Shown one piece after another: positions 53,058 through 61,696 of a stretch of 64,000 nucleotides of DNA. The translations under genes and the position numbers were made by a program. The notes beneath the pieces are model-generated. The model was not told where the DNA came from. It worked only from the letters and a program-made list of their open reading frames with translations, and searched no databases. Each line of letters begins with the position of its first letter. Positions within the stretch are counted from its first letter, which is position 1. The DNA lies in contig JALCCT010000008.1 of NCBI GenBank assembly GCA_022640915.1, forward strand, positions 51,185 to 115,184, in the 5' to 3' direction. The DNA is from Bifidobacterium sp. (GTDB lineage: Bacteria > Actinomycetota > Actinomycetes > Actinomycetales > Bifidobacteriaceae).

Positions 53058-55268
53058 ATGGCAGAAGATCAGCGCGAATCGCGCGATGGCAAATCATATG
53101 GATCACATAATTCGAGCTCGCGCTCGGCAGGCGGGTTCCATCACGGCTCCAGCGAGGGGCATTCGGGCCGTTCGTACGGCTCTCACGGCGGACATTCAGG
53201 ACGTTCATTCGGCGGGGATAGAAGCGGCGGGTTCCATCGTTCGAATAACGGACGTCCAGATCGTGGATACCATGATCATGGTCGTGATCAGGATGGTTCG
53301 CACGGCGAAGGCCAAGAGCGCCGTTCTTCCGATCAAAGGCATGACGGCAACAGAGGTTATGACAGGCCCCGCCGAGACGGCGAAAGTGGCGGCTATCGCG
53401 CACGGCGCGATGGGGGGAACCCGCGCTATGGCCATGGCGACGACCGGCGTGATTTCCACCGTGACGGCGATCATCGTGACTTCCATAGGGATTTCCATCG
53501 TGATGGCGAGCACGGCGATGGCGAAGGACGGCGTCGTGATTTCCACCGCGATGGACAAGGTACTGGCCGTCGCGATTTCCACGGCAAGGGATATCGCAAG
53601 GATTTCCACCGCGACGGGGACTCGGGTGAACGCCGTGACCGGTATCGGTCGGACGGCGATCATCGTGACTTGCGTAGGGATGACCATCGCGACGGACGGA
53701 GTGCTGAGCGTCGTGATTTCCACCGTGACGGCGAGCGCGGTAACTTTCATCGCGATTCCCGCCATGATGCGTATCGCCGCGATGGCGAACAACGTCGAGA
53801 CTCTCGCGGCGGGTACCGCCATGACAATGAGCGTCGTGCTTTCCATCGCGACGATGAACGGCGGGGCGGTGACAGGCGTGATTTTCATCGTAACTCGGAT
53901 CGCAGCGATCGCGAGCAGAGCGGGGGACGAGGCGGCGATCGCCGCTCATACGCCCCGCGTCGTGACGGCCAGGGCACAGGGTACCGCCATGAGAGCCAGG
54001 GCGGAGGGTACCGCGGGAACAATCAGGGCGGCGGCTATCGCCGCGATGACCGGCGTAATGATCGGCGTGAGGGCGCAGGCCGCAAATTCGATCACAGCGA
54101 GCGCGATGGATACCGCGCGCAGCGCCGTGACGATTATCTCAGCGCGCCGCGCCGCAATTCAGATGGGACGATATCGTATCCTTCGCAGAACCCGTATACG
54201 CACCGCAGGCCTGATGAACCGCGCATGCCGCGAGGCATGGAATGGTCGATGCTCTCCAAGGATGAGAAAGAGCGTCTGCGCGGGCTAGCCAAGGAGCATG
54301 CCGAGAATACCGGTCTGCATATTCTGGCCGCGTATACGCTTGAGGAAAGCGATCCGCAGGCTGCACTTGAACACGCCAAATGGGCAGCTCGGCAGGCTTC
54401 TCGCATCGATTTCAGCCGTGAGACGCTGGCATTCATCTCCTACCGTCAGGGCGATTACAAGCTGGCATTGCGCGAATTCCAGACCGCGCATCGCATGAAC
54501 GGTTTCCCTGATTATCTGCCATTCATGGCCGATTGCGAGCGTGGCTTGGGCGAACCAAAGAAGGCCGTTGAGCTGGCGTTGTCCGACGAGGGCAAGGGCC
54601 TGCAAGGTGAGTCGAAAGTCGAGATGTTCCTCGTGTATGCCGGTGCGCTTGGTGATCTGAAGTTGTGGGATCAGGCCATCGGAATCGTGCATAAGCTTGG
54701 TACTTCCAAAGGGCTTCCGGGCGCGTACCGAATGCGCGCGCTGCAGGCTGAGCAGAACTTCCTCGAGGAGTCGGGGCACGGCGATCAGGCTGCGGATCTC
54801 GATCCTGTGATCGAGCGACTCGAATCGCAATATGCCGACGAAGATGAGGACGAGGATTCGGACGATATCGTCATCGACTACGATCTCGAAGACCTCCCCG
54901 GAGAGTTGATGGACAAGCTCGGCATTACCTGGGACGACGCGCAGTATGCGCCGGACGAGCATGATGATGAAGCTGAATACTCTGACGATGCCGATGTTGC
55001 CAAGGGCGCTGATGTCGCTGCACACGTCGATCCTGCAGTAGACGTTGACACCATCCCGGCGGGTGCCACAGCGGATGTCACGGACGAGAATGTACGCGCC
55101 CACGCTGCTGTGCAGCACCAAGACGCTGCGAGCGACTTGGTTGGGACCGACGACGAGCAGGAGCTGCCCGAGCAAGAAACGCTTGCGGGAGCGCAGGCAG
55201 ACTCGGATCCGGCAGTGCCTCGCAGCGATTCGGAAACGCCGATGCCTGCCGACGAACCCGAAGAATAA
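53058..55268 (+). CDS. Arg/Asp/His/Gly-rich repeat protein with central TPR-like region and acidic C-terminus
   Basis: 736 aa ORF; N-terminal RDFHRDG-type repeats, central helical region (AAYTLEESDPQAALEHAKWAARQASRIDFSRETLAFISYRQGDYKLALREFQTAH), acidic tail; sits between tyrS and a HAD gene as the TPR gene does in mycobacteria. Confidence 0.85.
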   Translation: MAEDQRESRDGKSYGSHNSSSRSAGGFHHGSSEGHSGRSYGSHGGHSGRSFGGDRSGGFHRSNNGRPDRGYHDHGRDQDGSHGEGQERRSSDQRHDGNRGYDRPRRDGESGGYRARRDGGNPRYGHGDDRRDFHRDGDHRDFHRDFHRDGEHGDGEGRRRDFHRDGQGTGRRDFHGKGYRKDFHRDGDSGERRDRYRSDGDHRDLRRDDHRDGRSAERRDFHRDGERGNFHRDSRHDAYRRDGEQRRDSRGGYRHDNERRAFHRDDERRGGDRRDFHRNSDRSDREQSGGRGGDRRSYAPRRDGQGTGYRHESQGGGYRGNNQGGGYRRDDRRNDRREGAGRKFDHSERDGYRAQRRDDYLSAPRRNSDGTISYPSQNPYTHRRPDEPRMPRGMEWSMLSKDEKERLRGLAKEHAENTGLHILAAYTLEESDPQAALEHAKWAARQASRIDFSRETLAFISYRQGDYKLALREFQTAHRMNGFPDYLPFMADCERGLGEPKKAVELALSDEGKGLQGESKVEMFLVYAGALGDLKLWDQAIGIVHKLGTSKGLPGAYRMRALQAEQNFLEESGHGDQAADLDPVIERLESQYADEDEDEDSDDIVIDYDLEDLPGELMDKLGITWDDAQYAPDEHDDEAEYSDDADVAKGADVAAHVDPAVDVDTIPAGATADVTDENVRAHAAVQHQDAASDLVGTDDEQELPEQETLAGAQADSDPAVPRSDSETPMPADEPEE

Positions 55269-55315
55269 GACGGTCAGGAAACTTGACTGTATACGATAAG
55301 GAAAAGGACGAGGCT

Positions 55316-56404
55316 ATGACACGTTTTCTGCAAGGAACAACGCAGCCGCTGAGTCAGACGTATCGGCTGGCGTTGCTTGATCTGGACGGCGTGGTATATC
55401 GCGGCAAGAACCCCATTGGGCATGCCGCCGATTCGATTCGCGCGGCCGAACAGACGGGGATGACAGTGGAATACACCACCAACAATTCCTCGCGCTTCCA
55501 ACATGTCGTGGCCGAACAGCTGCGTGGTTTCGGGCTTGATGTCGAGCCGTGGCAGGTCATAACATCCGCTGTCGTGGCAGCGCGTATGGTCGCTCGTCAT
55601 GTGGAGCCAGGATCTTCGGTTCTGGTGCTGGGTGCCGAGCATTTGCGCGACGAGGTCAGCAAAGCTGGCCTGCGCATAGCTGAAGCTGCTCAAGATAATC
55701 CGCAGGCGGTGATCCAAGGCTGGTACCCGGACTTGGCATGGCACGAACTGGCCGAAGCGTCGTATGCAGTCGAACGCGGCGCTGCGTACTTCGTCACGAA
55801 TCGCGATCTGACGATACCGCGCGAATTGGGCATCGCTCCTGGCTGTGGCTCGCTCATCCAAGCCGTTATCAACGCCACCGGGGTTCAGCCGGTCGCGTCG
55901 GCGGGCAAGCCAGAATCGGCAATGTATGACGAGGCGCGGTTGCTCGCAGCGCGCGATGGCGAAGAACCAGTGGCCAAGCAGGCGTGCTTGGCCATCGGTG
56001 ACCGGCTCGATACCGATATCGAAGCGGGGAACCGTGGCGGCTACGATTCGTTAGCAGTGCTCACCGGTGTCACTAACCCGCATGAGCTGATGACCGCCCC
56101 AGCTCACTTGAGGCCTACATTTATCGTCCCTGATCTGCGGGGCCTGAATGAAGCCCAGTGCGCGCCGATACGCAGCGATGACGGCTCGTGGATCTGCACT
56201 GACGCTGGCAACGCGGCGGATGACGCTGCCGGTAACGCAGCAAAAGCGTGGATTCACGCTAACGTGTTGCACGTTAGCGACAGCGGCAACATCAACGCGC
56301 TGCGCGCCGCCTGCTGTCTGGCATGGGAATATGCTGACAGCGGAGAGGATATCGCGAGCATTGCACTTCCCGATTTCGCTGGTACGAAAGCCCTCTGCCG
56401 ATGA
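55316..56404 (+). CDS. HAD-superfamily sugar phosphatase (NagD-like)
   Basis: LALLDLDGVVYRGKNPIGHAADSIRAAEQTGMTVEYTTNNSSR; ACLAIGDRLDTDIEAGNRGGYDSLAVLTGVT. Confidence 0.92.
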   Translation: MTRFLQGTTQPLSQTYRLALLDLDGVVYRGKNPIGHAADSIRAAEQTGMTVEYTTNNSSRFQHVVAEQLRGFGLDVEPWQVITSAVVAARMVARHVEPGSSVLVLGAEHLRDEVSKAGLRIAEAAQDNPQAVIQGWYPDLAWHELAEASYAVERGAAYFVTNRDLTIPRELGIAPGCGSLIQAVINATGVQPVASAGKPESAMYDEARLLAARDGEEPVAKQACLAIGDRLDTDIEAGNRGGYDSLAVLTGVTNPHELMTAPAHLRPTFIVPDLRGLNEAQCAPIRSDDGSWICTDAGNAADDAAGNAAKAWIHANVLHVSDSGNINALRAACCLAWEYADSGEDIASIALPDFAGTKALCR

Positions 56405-56667
56405 ATGACATTGCAGGTCATGTAGTCGACGAGGCGTTTGGCGGCTCGCGTCATACGAGCGCCGCCAATGGCCTTGTAGAACCCGAGGTTTTAGCCGGTA
56501 TCGCGCCCGATGCCGTTCGTAGTTCCTCAGCTGGGGCCAACGATGATATCCTGCGGCGTTATCCGAAGCTTGCCGGGTTGGATGAGACGGCGTACGGGGA
56601 TCGTGTAGCAGCATATGCTGGCGTGCTCGCCCAGTTGCAGCACGAGCTGGACAGCAGCCGTGGCTAG
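56401..56667 (+). CDS. Small hypothetical protein between HAD phosphatase and tlyA
   Basis: 88 aa ORF coupled to the HAD stop (ATGA) and overlapping the next start; conserved position in actinobacterial tlyA loci. Confidence 0.6.
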   Translation: MNDIAGHVVDEAFGGSRHTSAANGLVEPEVLAGIAPDAVRSSSAGANDDILRRYPKLAGLDETAYGDRVAAYAGVLAQLQHELDSSRG

Positions 56668-57649
56668 TCGTCGGCGGCAGCGGGCAAATACCGCCGAGAT
56701 TGGCTCAGACGGGCATGGTGATGCGCGCAAGGACAGGCGAATCGCCATGCGTTTGGACAGGTATCGTGTCGCGGCGAGCGGTACAGGCAACGCTGCACAC
56801 ATCGACACGCGCCGCGCCGCGAATAGTCAGGCTGCAGCAGGCCTCATGGCAGGCGATGCGCATGCGCAGCCGCTTCGGTTGGATCTCGCACTTGTTGCGC
56901 GCCGCCAGGTCGTAACCCGTACCAAGGCGCAGACGTTGATTCGTTCGGGGCATGTTCTCGTCAACGGTCAGACGGTATTCAAACCGGCTGTCCTTGTGGA
57001 AAATGGCGATGAGCTGCGCGTCGATAAGGGCGAGGATTACGTCTCGCGCGGCGCTTACAAACTGGTTGGCGCTTTCGAAGCGTTCGCTTCGTTCGGTTTG
57101 CCATCCGCGCAGGGATTGCAATGCCTCGATATTGGCGCGTCAACGGGAGGCTTCTGCGATGTGCTGCTGCGCCAGGCAGCGGCCCGTGTCATCGCGCTGG
57201 ACGTAGGACATGGTCAGCTTGATGCACGCATCGCTGACGACCCGCGCATCGTCGAGATGAGCGGCGTTAATATCCGGGAGGTCATGCCCGGCGATTTGCC
57301 ATTCGCGCCGCAACTGGTCGTCACTGATGTATCATTCGTCTCCCTGACCTATGTTATTCCGGTCATTGCCCGGCTAGTGGACCCTGGCGCTCATGTGCTG
57401 CTGCTGGTCAAGCCGCAGTTCGAAGTCGGCAAGGGGCGGTTAGGCAAGAACGGGGTCGTAGCGGATCCTGCGCTGAGGGAACAGGCGCTGGACACAGTGA
57501 TGGATTGCGCCCGTGAATATGGCTTCGAGATCCGTGCGCACGCCTTCAGCCCGATCGAGGGCTCGGCTGGCAATATCGAATATCTGCTTTATGCCCGTGC
57601 GTCTTCTGCTTTCTTGAGTCGCGGCGACCTGTCCCTGCCTATGGCCTGA
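56660..57649 (+). CDS. tlyA: TlyA-like rRNA (cytidine-2'-O)-methyltransferase / hemolysin A family
   Basis: S4 domain (RLDLALVARRQVVTRTKAQTLIRSGHVLVNGQ) and FtsJ-like methyltransferase (CLDIGASTGGFCDVLLRQAAARVIALDVGHGQL). Start GTG 56660 or ATG 56747. Confidence 0.92.
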   Translation: MASRRRQRANTAEIGSDGHGDARKDRRIAMRLDRYRVAASGTGNAAHIDTRRAANSQAAAGLMAGDAHAQPLRLDLALVARRQVVTRTKAQTLIRSGHVLVNGQTVFKPAVLVENGDELRVDKGEDYVSRGAYKLVGAFEAFASFGLPSAQGLQCLDIGASTGGFCDVLLRQAAARVIALDVGHGQLDARIADDPRIVEMSGVNIREVMPGDLPFAPQLVVTDVSFVSLTYVIPVIARLVDPGAHVLLLVKPQFEVGKGRLGKNGVVADPALREQALDTVMDCAREYGFEIRAHAFSPIEGSAGNIEYLLYARASSAFLSRGDLSLPMA

Positions 57650-58305
57650 GCAGCTTTGCTGATCATTCTCACGGAAGAAGACTCGTCGAAGGCGAAATCT
57701 TCAAGGTATTCGGCGTATTCCACTGCGCACTCTTCCCGCAGTCTCGCCGAATAGGCGTGCAATGCTGTGCAACTCAGCTGCCTTGCGGTGAGTGTTCCTG
57801 TGCGGATGTCCTTCACCCGGCTTCTTTCGTTGTAATCGGGCATATTCAGCCGTGTAGCCAGCCGATATTCGAACGGCTCGATGATCGCCCCAAGCGCTTG
57901 CAGTTCCACGGCGTTCAACACGCCATGCACCTCGATGGTTTTCGCCGTGATCATGCTGGTGCTGCTCAGCGACCCATGCACGCTCAGGTGTCCAGCGCAA
58001 TTCAGCGGTCGGGAGATTTCCAGCCTGCCGACGAATTCCAGTGCCGTGCATTGCAAACCGCCGTTCAGCTGCATGATCCCGTGGCCGAAGACCCGATGCA
58101 CCACCGTGTCGCCATCGCTGACGAGATGGCCGGATGAGACGATGATATGCCGTCCGTGGTATCCAGGAGATCGCACATGACCGTTGACTGTCAGGCGCTC
58201 GAATCGTACGCCGGACTCCAAGGTATGCGGCCCGTTGAGTGAAAGATGGCCATAGTCTCCGGCACGGATGAACCCGCCCAATGAGGTGAGATTCGTCGCT
58301 TTCAT
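57589..58305 (-). CDS. Bactofilin-like polymer-forming protein
   Basis: MKATNLTSLGGFIRAGDYGHLSLNGPHTLESGVRFERLTVNGHVRSPGYHGRHIIVSSGHLVSDG...LQCTALEFVGRLEISRPLNCAGHLSVHGSLSS: repeated short beta-strand/turn pattern resembling bactofilin. Confidence 0.65.
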   Translation of the reverse strand: MKATNLTSLGGFIRAGDYGHLSLNGPHTLESGVRFERLTVNGHVRSPGYHGRHIIVSSGHLVSDGDTVVHRVFGHGIMQLNGGLQCTALEFVGRLEISRPLNCAGHLSVHGSLSSTSMITAKTIEVHGVLNAVELQALGAIIEPFEYRLATRLNMPDYNERSRVKDIRTGTLTARQLSCTALHAYSARLREECAVEYAEYLEDFAFDESSSVRMISKAAQAIGRDRSPRLKKAEDARA

Positions 58306-58645
58306 CGCATCCTCTTTTCCGCACGGTCGCCGCATTGGCGCGGAAAGCCAATATTTTCATGCATACAGGTCCTCCTCGTTCCGCGCGATGTCAATTGCAG
58401 GAAACTGCAGAGATCCTGTCGCAGGAACGTCGAAAACCGCATACGCTGATCGGATACAGTCTTATATTTAGGCATTTCAGCTGCGGCAAAGTTCTATCTG
58501 GCCAAGTTGTTTTCGGCGCTCGCCATTCAATGTGATCAATGAGCTCATATTGTGCTTTTGGCATTTGCCTATCTGCTGCGGCGGGCGACGGTTCGGTTAG
58601 GATAAGAGGCGGTGGATATCGTCGAATGAGAAACGAGGCTCAGCC

Positions 58646-59638
58646 ATGGTCGAAGGCCGGCATGCGGTAATCGTCACCCACCCTGCTCTGCGAAGGCGCG
58701 GGGTGATATCCGCTGCGATCAGACAGCTCGATCATGCGGGATTCACTGTAAGCGTGGTGGACAATGCTGAGGCACCGGCATTCGGCACACCGACGAAGGC
58801 CGTGGATCCTGATACGGAGATCGTCTTGGTGTTGGGGGGCGATGGCACTATTCTGCGCGCCGCAGAACTGATCTACTGTACTGATGTGCCGATTCTCGGC
58901 GTGAATCTGGGGCACGTGGGCTTCTTGGCAGAATTCGAGAGTTTCCAGATGAGCGAGGCCATCCAACGGGTCGCCGACCATGATTATTCCATCGACGAGC
59001 GCATGGTGGCCCACGCCGACGTGTGGATGCCCGGGGCGAGGGAGCCAATCCACGACTGGGCGCTCAACGACATCACGCTGGGCACGGCGGATCGCGGAAA
59101 GATGATCGGCCTGGCCATTCAAGTGGACGGCGTGGCGATGAACTCCTTCAGCTGCGACGGCATCATCGTCTCGACGCCTACCGGTTCGACCGCTTACGCA
59201 TTCTCGGCCGGTGGCCCGGTGATCTGGCCGAATGTCAAGGCGCTGCAGCTGGTGCCCATCGCCGCCCACGCCCTGTTCGCCCGACCGCTCATCATCGGCT
59301 CAGGCTCCACTTTCACTGTGGATATCATGGAGGATTCCTCGTCCACCGGCTGGATTTGCTGCGATGGCCGTCGCCAGCGCGAGCTGCCGCGCGGTACACG
59401 CATCGAGGTGCGCGAATCGCGTGACACCTTGCATCTGGCAAGGCTTTCAGGTGTGCCATTCACCAATAGGCTCGTTTCGAAATTCAACCTTCCTGTGGTC
59501 GGCTGGCGCGAACGTGACCATGGGCAATCATGTGGGGAAGCGGTGCCTGGCGAAGACGGCGGGAGAGGCGACTTCAACGAGCTAGGTGACTTTCATGAAT
59601 CTCATGGATTACGGGGCCACGGCGAGGGGAGGGCGTGA
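58646..59638 (+). CDS. nadK: NAD kinase
   Basis: VLVLGGDGTILRAAELIYCTDVPILGVNLGHVGFLAEFE; TPTGSTAYAFSAGGPVIWP. Confidence 0.95.
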   Translation: MVEGRHAVIVTHPALRRRGVISAAIRQLDHAGFTVSVVDNAEAPAFGTPTKAVDPDTEIVLVLGGDGTILRAAELIYCTDVPILGVNLGHVGFLAEFESFQMSEAIQRVADHDYSIDERMVAHADVWMPGAREPIHDWALNDITLGTADRGKMIGLAIQVDGVAMNSFSCDGIIVSTPTGSTAYAFSAGGPVIWPNVKALQLVPIAAHALFARPLIIGSGSTFTVDIMEDSSSTGWICCDGRRQRELPRGTRIEVRESRDTLHLARLSGVPFTNRLVSKFNLPVVGWRERDHGQSCGEAVPGEDGGRGDFNELGDFHESHGLRGHGEGRA

Positions 59639-61527
59639 TGCTCAGCGAGCTGGAGATCAGCAATCTCGGACCCATCCGCCACGCACGGCTTTCCTTCGCG
59701 CCGGGCATGACCGCGATCACTGGCGAGACTGGCGCAGGCAAATCGATGCTGCTCAATGCCATCCGGCTGATATCGGGCGGCAAAGCCGACGCCGCGCAGG
59801 TCTCAGGCGGCGCCGACGGCGCGTGGATCCAAGGTGTATTCGCAGTGCTGCCGTCCGGCGTGGCCGCGCGCGTCGCCCAGGATGCCGGTATCACACCGTC
59901 GCAGGACGACAACGAACTGTATCTTTCGCGCACCGTGCCGAACACGGGCAGATCGCGGGCCGTGCTCTCCGGCCATAGCGTGCCGCGCTCCGTGCTCGCC
60001 GACATCGCCGCCCAGCTGATCACCATCCACGGCCAGGCCGACCAGCTTCGGCTGGCTTCAGCCGTGCATCAGCGCGAATTCCTCGACATGGTCGCCGGCG
60101 ATGACGCCGCATTCGACATGTATCGCACGGCGTGGGTATCGTTGCGGAGCTTGGACGAGCGCTTGCGCGCGCTGGGCAATCAAGAGTCTTCGGTGCGCCA
60201 GCGTGCCGATTATCTGCGCGAGTCCGTCGAACACATCAACGAAGTCGACCCGCATCCCGGCGAAGACAACGAGCTGAAAGAACGTCGCTCGCGCATCGAG
60301 AACGCCGCCGATATCGCGCACGGAGTGAGCCAGGCTTTAGCGGCGCTTGATGCCTCGCAAATCGACGTGGACGCTGACGGCCCGAGCGCAGCTGCCCTGA
60401 TTGCGCAGGCGGCGCAGGCACTGCGCTCGATCCATGTGCCGGGACTGTTTACTCAGATCGCGGACAGGCTCGAGACGATGAACGCCGATCTGGCCGATGT
60501 CGTTTTCTCGCTGTCCAGCCAGCTCGACCCGGATGAAAATGTGGACAGTCTTGATTCGCTCAACGCAAGGATTCATGAGCTCGCTGAGTTGACGCGGCGC
60601 TGGGGGCCGAGTCTGCAGGACGTCATCGCTTGGCGCGATCAGGCGATGCTCGATATGGAGGATCTTGACGACTCGCCGCAGAAGATCCAGGAGCTTCGCG
60701 CGCAACGCTGCGAGGCATACGATCAGGCGTTGCAGGCAGCTGGTGTACTCAGCAGGTTGCGGATCGCCGCGGCCAAAGCACTCTCGAAGACCGTGAACGG
60801 AGAACTCTCATCGCTGGCGATGTCGGGGGCGAAACTGGATATTCGCGTCAGTCGGCGGTCTGGCGCTTCCGTTGCTGAGGCAACGGACGGTAGACGAGTC
60901 GGCGCAGGCGATATAGGCTTGGACGACACTGGCCCGTTGGACGCTCATGGCTTCGATGACATCGAATTCCTGTTCACCCCATTCCCGGGCTCCCCGCAAT
61001 TGCCGATGGGTACCAGCGCGTCGGGCGGCGAGCTGAGCCGGCTCATGCTGGCGCTCGAACTGTCCGCAACTGGGAGGCGTGGCAGTAAAGGGGCAGACAG
61101 CGTGGACGAAGCTGGCAACGCTGGCAACGCTGGTGACAGTGCTGAGATTGGTGACGCTAGCAACGATGAGGGCCATAGCGACGGCAATGCCGATATGACC
61201 TTCATCTTCGATGAGGTGGACGCAGGCGTCGGCGGCAAGGCTGCAGTCGAATTGGGCCGTCGTTTGGCTCGCCTGGCCAAGCACGCGCAGGTTATCGTCG
61301 TCACCCATCTGGCGCAAGTCGCCTCATGGGCCGACGCGCAGTTCGTCGTAAGCAAATCGCCTGACGAACCTGGTGAAACTGCTGATTCAGCAACTTCCGT
61401 TTCGACCGGCGTGCATGAAGTGCGTGGCGACGAGCGCGTCCGCGAAATCGCTCGCATGCTCTCCGGCAGCGAATCGCGCACCTCCCTCGACCACGCCCGC
61501 GAACTCCTCGCCGCAAGCGCATTGTGA
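59638..61527 (+). CDS. recN: DNA repair protein RecN
   Basis: MLSELEISNLGPIRHARLSFAPGMTAITGETGAGKSMLLNAIRLISGGKAD; GTSASGGELSRLMLALEL; FIFDEVDAGVGGKAAVELGRRLARLA. Confidence 0.96.
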   Translation: MLSELEISNLGPIRHARLSFAPGMTAITGETGAGKSMLLNAIRLISGGKADAAQVSGGADGAWIQGVFAVLPSGVAARVAQDAGITPSQDDNELYLSRTVPNTGRSRAVLSGHSVPRSVLADIAAQLITIHGQADQLRLASAVHQREFLDMVAGDDAAFDMYRTAWVSLRSLDERLRALGNQESSVRQRADYLRESVEHINEVDPHPGEDNELKERRSRIENAADIAHGVSQALAALDASQIDVDADGPSAAALIAQAAQALRSIHVPGLFTQIADRLETMNADLADVVFSLSSQLDPDENVDSLDSLNARIHELAELTRRWGPSLQDVIAWRDQAMLDMEDLDDSPQKIQELRAQRCEAYDQALQAAGVLSRLRIAAAKALSKTVNGELSSLAMSGAKLDIRVSRRSGASVAEATDGRRVGAGDIGLDDTGPLDAHGFDDIEFLFTPFPGSPQLPMGTSASGGELSRLMLALELSATGRRGSKGADSVDEAGNAGNAGDSAEIGDASNDEGHSDGNADMTFIFDEVDAGVGGKAAVELGRRLARLAKHAQVIVVTHLAQVASWADAQFVVSKSPDEPGETADSATSVSTGVHEVRGDERVREIARMLSGSESRTSLDHARELLAASAL

Positions 61528-61696
61528 TTGTGACGCTGCCCACGACTAATGGAGTATAAGAGCTATATTCGAGAATTATGGGACCGATGTAATGTCGCTC
61601 GTTTGGAATGTGAGATGTTCATCATTGCGAAGCTTTGTTTAGGATAATCTGAACAGGTTATTCACAGACGCTGGATGATGTTGGGGGAGTGTATCA

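Noticed and set aside
53400-53900. Periodic repeats resembling a CRISPR-like or satellite array
   Set aside because: Repeats are imperfect, in phase with a long ORF (RDFHRDG units), with no constant repeat/spacer spacing and no cas genes nearby.
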